Shown one piece after another: positions 17,149-24,623 of a stretch of DNA of 64,000 bases (positions are counted from its first letter, which is position 1; each line of letters begins with the position of its first letter). The notes beneath the pieces are model-generated. The model did not search any database. It was not told where the DNA came from and saw only the letters and a program-made list of their open reading frames with translations. The stretch is from Pseudosporangium ferrugineum (GTDB lineage Bacteria; Actinomycetota; Actinomycetes; Mycobacteriales; Micromonosporaceae): the NCBI RefSeq assembly GCF_003002065.1, contig NZ_PVZG01000005.1:1-64000 (forward strand). Direction: 5' to 3'. Made by a program: the position numbers and the translations under genes.

Positions 17149-18081
17149 CTACTTCGTGGCGCCCGCGGTGAGGCCGGACTGGATCTGACGCTGGAAGAAC
17201 GCGTACACGATGATCATCGGCAGGATCGAGAGGGTGAGCGCCGCGAAGAGCGCGGCCCAGTTGGCCTGGTAGCCCGCCGAGACCGAGATGTTCGCGATGC
17301 CCTGGGTGAGCACCCACTTCTGGTCCGCGCCCTGGCCCTGCATGATGGCGACCGGCAGCAGATACTGGTTCCACTGACCGACGATGTTGAAGATCGTGAT
17401 GCTGACCAGGCCGGACCGGGCCATCGGCAGCATGACCTGGAAGAACAGCCGGGTGTGCGAGGCGCCGTCGACGATCGCCGCCTCCGCGACATGGTTCGGC
17501 AGCGTCTTGAAGAAGGCCGTCATGAAGAAGACCGTGAACGGCAGCGAGTAGGCGATGTAGACCAGGATCAGACCGGTGTACGTGTTCAGCAGGTTGAGGT
17601 TCTGCAGGATCAGGAACAGCGGCACGATGGCCATGAACACCGGGAACGCCAGGCCGGAGACGAACAGGTAGTAGATGAACCGGTTGCCGACGAACTTGTA
17701 GCGCGCGAGCACGTAGGCGGCCATCGACCCGAAGACCATCGTGCCCGTGGTGCTGACCGCCACCACGAAGACGCTGTTCAGGAAGTAGCGGCCGATGTGC
17801 GCCTCGGTCCAGGCGGTCTTGTAGGTCTCGAACGAGATCTTGCTCGGCAGGCTGAACGGCGCGGCCGTGAAGATCTCGGTGTTGCTCTTGAACGACGCCA
17901 GCACCACCCAGATCAGCGGGGCGACGACGAGGATTCCCCAGATCGCCAGCGCGACGTGCGCGAAGCCGCTGAAGAGCTTGATCTCCTTCTTCTCCCGCCC
18001 GGCGGAGGCGGAGTGCCGCGATCCCGGGTACGGCACGGTGCCGGGCGGCGGCGCGGAGACATCGGTACGCAGATTGGTCAT
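17149..18081 (-). CDS. Carbohydrate ABC transporter permease, MalG type (NgcG-like)
   Basis: The 310-residue membrane protein has six helices and the EAA loop VAEAAIVDGASHTRLFFQVM, which docks the ATPase. Its C-terminus RQIQSGLTAGATK is typical of MalG-type permeases of the CUT1 family. With 18101-19012 it forms the membrane channel for the sugar delivered by the binding protein at 19061-20494. GGGAG lies upstream of ATG 18081. It is the last gene of the operon and is followed by a hairpin terminator. The operon has no ATPase gene, so a shared MsiK-type ATPase elsewhere in the genome is expected. Confidence 0.93.
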   Translation of the reverse strand: MTNLRTDVSAPPPGTVPYPGSRHSASAGREKKEIKLFSGFAHVALAIWGILVVAPLIWVVLASFKSNTEIFTAAPFSLPSKISFETYKTAWTEAHIGRYFLNSVFVVAVSTTGTMVFGSMAAYVLARYKFVGNRFIYYLFVSGLAFPVFMAIVPLFLILQNLNLLNTYTGLILVYIAYSLPFTVFFMTAFFKTLPNHVAEAAIVDGASHTRLFFQVMLPMARSGLVSITIFNIVGQWNQYLLPVAIMQGQGADQKWVLTQGIANISVSAGYQANWAALFAALTLSILPMIIVYAFFQRQIQSGLTAGATK

Positions 18082-18100
18082 CTCAGGCTCCCGGTACGGC

Positions 18101-19012
18101 TCAGAGCTCGACGGCGTCGCGCCGGGTGACCCGCAGGGTCAGCGCCGCGAAGGTGATGGTCAGGAAGAACAGCACGACGCCCATCGCCGAGGCGTAGCCG
18201 AACTGTGCGTAGTCCTGCATGTTGCGGAAGATCTCCAGGCCCAGCACGGTGGTGGCGCCGTCGGGGCCACCACGGTCCACCGACATGACGTTGACCAGTG
18301 CGAACGCGTCGAAGGCTGCGATGCCCAGGTAGACCCAGGCGACCTGGAGGGTGTTCCACAGCAGCGGCAGCGTCACCTTGAAGAACAGGGTCCCGCGGGT
18401 GGCGCCGTCCAGCGCCGCCGCCTCGTAGATCTCGGTGGGGATGGAGCCCATGCCGGCGGAGAAGAGCACCACGTAGAAGCCCACGGCCTGCCAGACCAGC
18501 ACGGCGAGGATCGACCACAGGGCCAGGTTCTTGTCCGCGAGGAAGAGGATCGGGTCCCCGCCGAACTGGTGCAGCAGGCCGTTGATCAGGCCGCTCTCGT
18601 CGGGCGAGTAGACCCGGGCGAAGATCACCGCGACCAGCGCCAGCGCGAGCAGCTGGGGGAAGAAGAACACCACCCGGTAGACCTTCGACCCCCAGACCCC
18701 CCGGGTACGGCCACCCTTCGAGCCGCCGCCCACGTTGAGCAGGAAGGCGAAGAAGAGCGCCAGGATGATCGTCAGCAGCGGAAGGAAGATCAGCAGCAGG
18801 ATGTGGTGCTGGATCGCCTTCCAGAAGACGTTGTCGTGGAACAGCTTGGTGAAGTTGTCGAAGCCGATGTAGTTGACGTCCGGCGAGAAGCCGCGCCAGT
18901 TGGTGAACGACAACTGGAAGGCCTGAAGGTAAGCCGCGACCACGAACGTCCCATAGATGGCCACCGGCACGATCAGGAAGCCGATGATGAACGGGTACCT
19001 GCCGTGCTTCAT
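18101..19012 (-). CDS. Carbohydrate ABC transporter permease, MalF type (NgcF-like)
   Basis: The 303-residue protein has six predicted helices. Its EAA loop (YEAAALDGATRGTLFFKVTL, about 225-245) is characteristic of CUT1-family inner-membrane subunits. It pairs with the MalG-type permease 19 bases downstream and with the lipoprotein upstream. The family transports oligosaccharides and amino sugars. The specificity is inferred from the binding protein. No frame damage is seen. Confidence 0.93.
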   Translation of the reverse strand: MKHGRYPFIIGFLIVPVAIYGTFVVAAYLQAFQLSFTNWRGFSPDVNYIGFDNFTKLFHDNVFWKAIQHHILLLIFLPLLTIILALFFAFLLNVGGGSKGGRTRGVWGSKVYRVVFFFPQLLALALVAVIFARVYSPDESGLINGLLHQFGGDPILFLADKNLALWSILAVLVWQAVGFYVVLFSAGMGSIPTEIYEAAALDGATRGTLFFKVTLPLLWNTLQVAWVYLGIAAFDAFALVNVMSVDRGGPDGATTVLGLEIFRNMQDYAQFGYASAMGVVLFFLTITFAALTLRVTRRDAVEL

Positions 19013-19060
19013 GGTTCCGTGCTCCGTTCGTGATCGCGAATTACGTCGTCTGGCAGGAGG

Positions 19061-20494
19061 TCAGCGCTTGAACTTCTCGATCGAGGAGTCCTTCTTGATC
19101 GCGTCGGCGGCCTTCTGCATGCGGTCGCAGAACTTGTCCGCGGTGCCGCCCTGGTACATCAGCTCGTTCGTGGCGGCGCGCAGCTCGTCGTCGAGCTTCT
19201 TGTACCACGTGTCGAAGCGGAAGCTGAAGGTGTCCGCACCGGCCGCGGAAAGAGCCTTGTTGCCCGAGGTGAGGCCGGGGCTGATCTCCATGCCGTCGGT
19301 CGCGCCGGCGACCACGGTCAGGGTCTTGGTCAGCTGGGTGAAGCCCACCGCGCCGGCCTTGGAGAGCATGTGGCGCAGGAATTCCATGCCGCCGCGCGGG
19401 TTCTTGCCCTTGCTGGCGACGAAGTACTGCTCGCCGGCCGCGGCGTAGAGCGCGGTGACGGGCAGCTTGTCGGCGGTGGTCACGCTCGGCAGCGGCATCA
19501 GCTGGTAGTCGAAGCCCTCCGGGGTGTCCTTCGCCTGCTCGTTCTCCAGCCAGGAGCCCGACGGGTAGAGACCCACCTTGTACTGGTTCTGCTGGAGCTG
19601 GACCTCGGTGTGCTTGAGGCCGAGGAACGCCTTGTTCGAGAACTTCGCGCCGACCTCGGCCCACGCGGCCGCGGCCTGCTTGACGGCGTCGTTCTTCCAG
19701 GCGCCGTCCTCGAGGTTGTCGATGTTCTTGAGGATGTCGGCGCCACCGATCTTCGCGGCGCTGGCCAGGATCACCGTGTACTGGTAGTACGGCGCGTTCG
19801 CACCGGCGTACCCGTAGGGGGTGATGCCCTTGGCCTTCATCTTGCCGAGCAGCGCGGTGAAGTCGGCCCAGGTGGTCGGCACGGTCCAGCCGTTGTCCTT
19901 GAACAGCTTGCCGGAGTACCAGAGGCCGAAGACCGTGAAGGCGTAGTTCAGCACGTACGGCTTGCCGTTGAACGTGCCCTGCTCGACGGTGCCCGGGATC
20001 AGGGTGTCCTTGACGGTCTTGCCCGCGATGTCCACCGACGGCGCGGCGTACAGGTCGGTCAGGTCCTGCACCTGGCCGGCCTGGACGAGGGCGCCCTGGT
20101 CCATCAGCTTGGAGCCGGAGTTGTTGATCATGTCCGGCGGGCTGCCGGCGGTGAACCGCGGCTGCACGACGGTGGCGATCTCCTCGGTCTGGTTGAACGT
20201 GACCTTGGAGTTCGGGAACAGCTTGTTGTACGACGGGATGTCGACGTCCGTCGCGTACTTGGTGCCGAGGCCACCGTTGAAGATGATGATCTCCAGCGGC
20301 TCGTCCTCCTTGATGCCCAGCGGGTTGGTCGCCGAGACCGTGCCCTTGGGCTTGTCGGAGGCCTTGTCGTCGTCGCTGCCACCGCCGACGCACGCGCTCA
20401 GCATGCCGACGGCGGGGGTGGCCAGCAGGCCCACGGCGGCCGCGCGGCGCAGCAGCGTCCGGCGGTCGACCTCGGGCTGGAAAATCTCAGTCAT
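19061..20494 (-). CDS. N-acetylglucosamine/chitobiose-type ABC substrate-binding lipoprotein (NgcE-like)
   Basis: The 477-residue protein starts with a twin-arginine signal (DRRTLLRRAAAVGLL) and a lipobox LSAC with the lipidated Cys at 35. It would be Tat-exported, folded and membrane-anchored. The mature part is a CUT1 binding protein (EIIIFNGGLG, YPSGSWLENE, GMEFLRHMLSK). Overall it resembles the actinobacterial NgcE family, which captures GlcNAc and N,N'-diacetylchitobiose from chitin. GAGGAG precedes the ATG. The gene follows the RpiR-type regulator by 98 bases on the same strand, which fits control by an amino-sugar phosphate. Sugar specificity is family-based inference. Confidence 0.85.
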   Translation of the reverse strand: MTEIFQPEVDRRTLLRRAAAVGLLATPAVGMLSACVGGGSDDDKASDKPKGTVSATNPLGIKEDEPLEIIIFNGGLGTKYATDVDIPSYNKLFPNSKVTFNQTEEIATVVQPRFTAGSPPDMINNSGSKLMDQGALVQAGQVQDLTDLYAAPSVDIAGKTVKDTLIPGTVEQGTFNGKPYVLNYAFTVFGLWYSGKLFKDNGWTVPTTWADFTALLGKMKAKGITPYGYAGANAPYYQYTVILASAAKIGGADILKNIDNLEDGAWKNDAVKQAAAAWAEVGAKFSNKAFLGLKHTEVQLQQNQYKVGLYPSGSWLENEQAKDTPEGFDYQLMPLPSVTTADKLPVTALYAAAGEQYFVASKGKNPRGGMEFLRHMLSKAGAVGFTQLTKTLTVVAGATDGMEISPGLTSGNKALSAAGADTFSFRFDTWYKKLDDELRAATNELMYQGGTADKFCDRMQKAADAIKKDSSIEKFKR

Positions 20495-20592
20495 TCACTT
20501 TCTCCTCAGGTTGATGCGGTGCCGGGTCAGCCGGTGACGGCGCGGGCCGCCGGGCCGGTGGCGAAGGGGATCGGCGTGGTGGGGAACGAGCC

Positions 20593-21558
20593 TCATGGAG
20601 AACTCCCGTCCTTGACGGCCTTGTGGCCGTGGACAGCTTGGGCGGTGCGTTGGAAGGCCGCGTGCGAACGTTCGTGGGTCCGCTGGGCGACGGCCACGTA
20701 GAGCAGGTCGAGGACGACGAGTTGCGGGTGCCGCGCGGACAGCGCGTCCGGCCGGAACGTGGTGGCCTGGGTGGCGGTGATGAGTACGATGTCCGCCAGC
20801 TCGGCCAGCGGCGAGCGCGGGAAGCTGGTCAGCGCGATCGTGGTGGCGCCGCGGCTGCTGGCCTCGGCGAGCAGCTCTATCGTCTCGCCGGTCGCGCCGC
20901 TGTGCGAGATGCCGAGGGCGACGTCGCCGGCCCGCGAGAGCGCCGCGCTGGCGAGGCCGTTGTGGACGTCGGTCCAGGCCCAGGCGGGCACGCCGATGCG
21001 GTGCAGGCTGAACTGCATCTCCTCGCCGACCAGGGCGCTGCCGCTGGCACCGAAGATGTTGACCCGCGGCGCGGCCGCGATCGCCACCGCGGCCCGCTCC
21101 ACCTCCGCGAGGTCGAGCAGCGCGGCGGTGTCGTGCATGGCCCGGGTGTCGGCGGCCATGATCTGGGCGAGCACCCGCTCCAGCGGGTCGCTGGGCTGGA
21201 TCTCGCGGCCGATGTCGACGGTCCAGCCGGCCGAGCGGGCCCGGCCGGTCTCGGCGGCGATGCCCAGCCGCAGGTCGGCGTAGCCGTCGAAGCCGAGCGC
21301 CCGGCAGAAGCGCGTCACGGTGGCCGGCGAGGTGCCGCTGCGCTCGGCCAGCTCCACGATGGTCGCCCGGGAGGCGGAGGCCGGATCGGTCAGGACCTGC
21401 TCGGCCACGCGCTGCAGCGCGCCGGTGAACTCGGGCAGCAGCGTACGCACCCGGACCAGCACACCGTCGGAGTTCATCGACTGCTGCGGAGCCTGCTCGC
21501 GCACCGACGAGGCGACAACCGCGGTCGTTGCGGTGCCGTCTGCGTCAGGCTGCGCCAT
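20593..21558 (-). CDS. MurR/RpiR-family transcriptional regulator
   Basis: The 321-residue protein has an N-terminal HTH_6 domain (ELAERSGTSPATVTRFCRALG as recognition region) and a C-terminal SIS sugar-phosphate-binding domain (INIFGASGSALV-like segment, then LGISHSGATGETIELL). Such regulators sense phosphosugars. Here the likely ligand is GlcNAc-6-P or a related intermediate produced after uptake by the downstream NgcEFG-like importer. GGAG is 6 bases from ATG 21558. A sigma-70-like promoter with an overlapping palindrome lies upstream, which suggests autoregulation. The first 25 residues are an unstructured extension. Confidence 0.9.
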   Translation of the reverse strand: MAQPDADGTATTAVVASSVREQAPQQSMNSDGVLVRVRTLLPEFTGALQRVAEQVLTDPASASRATIVELAERSGTSPATVTRFCRALGFDGYADLRLGIAAETGRARSAGWTVDIGREIQPSDPLERVLAQIMAADTRAMHDTAALLDLAEVERAAVAIAAAPRVNIFGASGSALVGEEMQFSLHRIGVPAWAWTDVHNGLASAALSRAGDVALGISHSGATGETIELLAEASSRGATTIALTSFPRSPLAELADIVLITATQATTFRPDALSARHPQLVVLDLLYVAVAQRTHERSHAAFQRTAQAVHGHKAVKDGSSP

Positions 21559-21593
21559 GGTGCTCCGTTCGGAAAGGAGTGTTAACTGTCGCG

Positions 21594-21647
21594 GTAAAAG
21601 TTCTTACTTTCTGACCCCTCGTGTCAAGACCGTGGGTGAAGTTTTCA
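21594..21647 (-). promoter_or_regulatory. Promoter and candidate operators of the RpiR-ngc operon
   Basis: On the minus strand TTGACA (21622-21627) is a perfect -35. The matching -10 region is covered by an imperfect palindrome, GTAAAAGTTCTTAC (21594-21607). A second dyad, TGAAGTTTTCA (21637-21647), lies just upstream of the -35 and has the TGAA-N3-TTCA form seen at other RpiR operators. Repression by the operon's own regulator is inferred. Confidence 0.55.
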
Positions 21648-21889
21648 AACCGTTACCTTGGCCATCGAGAGAATGCGGGGCCGCCGACGGCGGTTGACGA
21701 GCGTCGATCCCCTTATGGCCGTTACGGCTCAAGCGCTGGCAAACATGGGCTTTGAGCGGATTTATCGCCGACTCCACGGGTGCACGAAAGGCTCCCCGGG
21801 ACGGCGCGGAGGCAACGACGAACGCCCCCGCCGGCGGCGGGGGCGTTCTGTGTCGGACCGGTTACGGCAATAATTCTGCCCAGAACCGG
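21648..21889. other. Intergenic space between rpiR-type promoter and murD2 terminator
   Basis: Apart from the promoter elements on the left and the terminator at 21820-21848, I see nothing here: no tRNA fold, no convincing coding frame, no repeat. Confidence 0.5.
21820..21848 (-). terminator. Terminator hairpin of murD2
   Basis: GAACGCCCCC (21820-21829) and GGGGGCGTTC (21839-21848) form a perfect 10-bp stem with a 9-base GC loop, about 40 bases beyond the murD2 stop codon. Confidence 0.75.
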
Positions 21890-23242
21890 TTAAGCAGTCT
21901 CGCGGATCGCCTGGATGAAGACCGCGGAACGGTGCTCGAAGTTGCGGAAACGGCCGTAACTCGGCGCCGCCGGGGACAGCAGCACGACTCCCCCGGGCGG
22001 GGTCAGCTTGCGGGCGAGGCTCACCGCCGCGGGCAGGTCCTCCGCCTCCTCCGTGCGCACACCCGCCAGCCCGGCCAGCTCGGCCAGGATCCGCGGGCCG
22101 CTGTCCGGGAGACCGATCACGGTGATCTCCTTGCCGCGCAGGTGCTCGCGCAGCGGGGAGTAGTCCAGGCCGCGATCGGTGCCACCGACGAGCACGGTCA
22201 ACGGCCGTCCCTCGTACGCGTCGATCGCGTGCATGGCCGAGTGCGGAGTGGTGGACAGGGTGTCGTCGACGAAGGTGAGCCCGGACGGATCCTCGATCTC
22301 GGCGAGCCGGTGCGGCAGCCCCTCGAACGACGCCACCGCCGCGCGCAGCTCCTCGCGCAGCCCCGGCACGTCGATGCCCATCCCGTCGAGCACGGCCAGC
22401 GCCACGCACAGGTTGAGGCCGTTGTGCCGGCCCCGCAGCCGCAGCGTGTCCCGCGGGAACAGCGGCTCGTCGCTGCAGTAGACGAGATCGTCGTCGTCGA
22501 TGCGGAACCGCGAGTCGCCGGAACCCGCCGGGATCGCCGGGAAGCCGTTCACGTCGCGGACGGCGATGGTCTCCCGTACCAGGCGCTGGTCGGCGCCGTT
22601 CACCACGATCAGCTCCGGCCCGTGCGCCAGCAGATTGAGCTTGTCGCGGTAGTACTCCCGCTCGCCGCCGTGCGCGTCCAGGTGCTCCGGGAAGAGCGAC
22701 GTCACCACGGCCACCCGCGGCGAGTCCGTCAGGTCGCTGCACTGATAGCTGGAGAGCTCGAGGACGTACTGCCCGGCGGCCGGGAGATCCAGCAACGGCA
22801 CGCCGATGTTGCCGCCGAAGACGTTGGGCCGGCCGGCCGCCGCCAGCAGGTGACTGATCAGCGCCGACGTGGTGCTCTTGCCCTTGCTGCCGGTCACGCC
22901 GACGGTCTCGCGGGCGTGGTCGGCCATCCACAGCGCACTGCCGCCGGTGATCGTCACGCCCCGCCGCCGCAGCTCCGCCATCCACCGGTGGGTCTGCGGC
23001 ACGCCGGGCGAGCGCACCACGACGTCGGCCGCGGCCAGGGCGGGGAACGCGTGATCGCCGCCGGCCAGCGGCGCCAGCGCGGCCAGCTCGCCCTCCCACG
23101 GCACGGAGAGGAAGTCGGCGCTGTCGTCCACCGCGAGCAGGCGCGCCGGCCCGTGCGCGGCGATGGCGGTCACGGCGGCCCGGCCCTCACGGCCGGTACC
23201 CCAGACGGCTACGGAACGTCCGCGCAGGTCTGCCAGGCGCAC
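21890..23242 (-). CDS. murD2: UDP-N-acetylmuramoyl-L-alanine--L-glutamate ligase (MurD2)
   Basis: The 450-residue protein is a Mur ligase: an N-terminal Rossmann region (VAVWGTGREGRAAV), the ATP P-loop GVTGSKGKSTTSALI near 115, the central NxxxDHLD-type segment (SLFPEHLDAHGG) and a C-terminal domain (VLLSPAAPSYGRF). It groups with the MurD2 type, which adds L-Glu rather than D-Glu to UDP-MurNAc-L-Ala. The reason is that its divergent neighbour is a MurL epimerase, the known partner in Xanthomonas and some actinomycetes. GTG 23242 is chosen: GGGAG sits 7 bases upstream, and the Rossmann strand begins soon after. Longer starts would invade the murL promoter. Confidence 0.85.
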   Translation of the reverse strand: MRLADLRGRSVAVWGTGREGRAAVTAIAAHGPARLLAVDDSADFLSVPWEGELAALAPLAGGDHAFPALAAADVVVRSPGVPQTHRWMAELRRRGVTITGGSALWMADHARETVGVTGSKGKSTTSALISHLLAAAGRPNVFGGNIGVPLLDLPAAGQYVLELSSYQCSDLTDSPRVAVVTSLFPEHLDAHGGEREYYRDKLNLLAHGPELIVVNGADQRLVRETIAVRDVNGFPAIPAGSGDSRFRIDDDDLVYCSDEPLFPRDTLRLRGRHNGLNLCVALAVLDGMGIDVPGLREELRAAVASFEGLPHRLAEIEDPSGLTFVDDTLSTTPHSAMHAIDAYEGRPLTVLVGGTDRGLDYSPLREHLRGKEITVIGLPDSGPRILAELAGLAGVRTEEAEDLPAAVSLARKLTPPGGVVLLSPAAPSYGRFRNFEHRSAVFIQAIRETA

Positions 23243-23306
23243 AGGAGAACTCCCTTTGTCGAGTCGCACTAGTATTGCCCGTCGGTCCAGTGACAGGAGT
23301 TCGCGG
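23243..23306. promoter_or_regulatory. 64-bp divergent promoter between murD2 and murL
   Basis: Only 64 bases separate the two GTG starts. Their centre holds the palindrome ACTAGT (23268-23273), inside TAGTAT on the plus strand and AATACT/TACTAG on the minus strand. Both readings fit -10 hexamers, so two face-to-face promoters may share the same DNA and be coordinately controlled. Shine-Dalgarno sequences are at both ends. Confidence 0.45.
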
Positions 23307-24623
23307 GTGCAGTTCGACGTCATGCGCTTCCCCTCGTACGCGTACGACCCCGCCACCGGGGTCGCGACGTTCGACTACCTGCTCGACGGGGCCGCGCCCG
23401 AGGCCTTCACGGAGACCGTCACGTTCCCGGTCCCCGAGGCCGGCGGCGTGCCGGACGCCTTCCACCGCGTGCTCGACCTGCTGCACGTCGTCGCCGGGGT
23501 GAGCTACTACAAGGTCGGCGCGCCCGCGCGCATCGAGGCGCCGAAGGCGGTGCCCGCCGAGGCCAAGGCCCTGTTCGACGCCGTGTACAGCAAGGGCCTC
23601 GGCGAGTACGCGTACGTGAACCAGCTGCCGTACGTGCTCGACCTGACGGTCGGCGTGCCGGGCGTGTCGTCGCCGGCCGCGCCCGTCGACAACGCCGAGG
23701 GGCGCCCGCTGTCCGCGGTGGGCGGCGGCAAGGACTCGATCGTGACCCTCGAGATCCTGCGCACCGCCGGGCTCGACCCCGTACCGTTCTCGGTCAATCC
23801 CAACCCGGTGATCGTCAACGTCAACGCCGCCTCCGGGCTGCCCGCGCTGGCCGCCCGCCGCCGGCTCGACCCCCGCCTGTTCGAGCTCAACCGGGCGGGC
23901 GCCCGCAACGGCCACATCCCGGTCACCGCGATCAACTCGCTGATCGCCATCGCCACCGCCACGCTGCACGGGCTCGGCCCGGTAGTGATGTCCAACGAGC
24001 GCTCCGCGTCCGACCCCAACCTGATCTGGAACGGTCACCCGATCAACCACCAGTGGTCCAAGGGCGTCGAGGCCGAGGGGCTGCTGCGGGCCGCGGTGAC
24101 CGCGCACGCCGGGCTCACCGAGCCGTACTTCTCGCTGCTGCGCTCGCTGTCCGAGCTGCACATCGCCCAGCTCTTCGCCCGGTTCACCGCGTACGACGAC
24201 GTGGTGACCAGCTGCAACAAGGCGTTCAAGCTGCACGACCCGACCGCCCGCTGGTGCGGCGACTGCCCCAAGTGCCGCTTCGTCGCCCTCGCGATGGCGC
24301 CGTCGATGCCCCGCGAGCGGCTCACCCGCATCTTCGGCCGGGACCTGTTCGCCGAACCGGCCCAGGTGCCCGGCTACCTCGAACTGCTCGGCATCGACGC
24401 GCACAAGCCGTTCGAGTGCGTCGGCGAGGTCGAGGAGTCGCTGGTCGCGCTGGCCATGCTCGCCGACGACCCACAGTGGCGCGACGCGCCCGTCGTGGCC
24501 GCGCTGCGCGACGCGGTGCCGGCCGGGGCGTGGGCCGAGGCGTCCCGGGACGCGGTGCTCACCCCGGGCGGGCAGACGTTCGTGCCCCCGGCGTACGCGA
24601 AGGCCCTGTCCCTGGTTCTCTGA
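23307..24623 (+). CDS. murL: UDP-MurNAc-L-Ala-L-Glu epimerase (MurL)
   Basis: The 438-residue protein matches MurL, which converts the terminal L-Glu of UDP-MurNAc-L-Ala-L-Glu to D-Glu in an ATP-dependent reaction. Features I recognise are the ATP-pyrophosphatase-like loop SAVGGGKDSIVTLEIL (PP-loop GGGKDS), NERSASDPNLIWNGHPINHQ and the cysteine motif WCGDCPKCRF. With MurD2 it replaces glutamate racemase (MurI) plus classical MurD. GTG 23307 has GGAG 7 bases upstream and gives the family's usual length; the open frame further left runs into the divergent gene. The stop codon abuts the stop of the convergent globin-reductase gene with no spare base. Confidence 0.87.
   Translation: MQFDVMRFPSYAYDPATGVATFDYLLDGAAPEAFTETVTFPVPEAGGVPDAFHRVLDLLHVVAGVSYYKVGAPARIEAPKAVPAEAKALFDAVYSKGLGEYAYVNQLPYVLDLTVGVPGVSSPAAPVDNAEGRPLSAVGGGKDSIVTLEILRTAGLDPVPFSVNPNPVIVNVNAASGLPALAARRRLDPRLFELNRAGARNGHIPVTAINSLIAIATATLHGLGPVVMSNERSASDPNLIWNGHPINHQWSKGVEAEGLLRAAVTAHAGLTEPYFSLLRSLSELHIAQLFARFTAYDDVVTSCNKAFKLHDPTARWCGDCPKCRFVALAMAPSMPRERLTRIFGRDLFAEPAQVPGYLELLGIDAHKPFECVGEVEESLVALAMLADDPQWRDAPVVAALRDAVPAGAWAEASRDAVLTPGGQTFVPPAYAKALSLVL

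Noticed and set aside
21648..21819. Search for a tRNA or small RNA in the 331-base rpiR-murD2 gap
   Set aside because: No cloverleaf, CCA end or strong secondary structure apart from the terminator hairpin.
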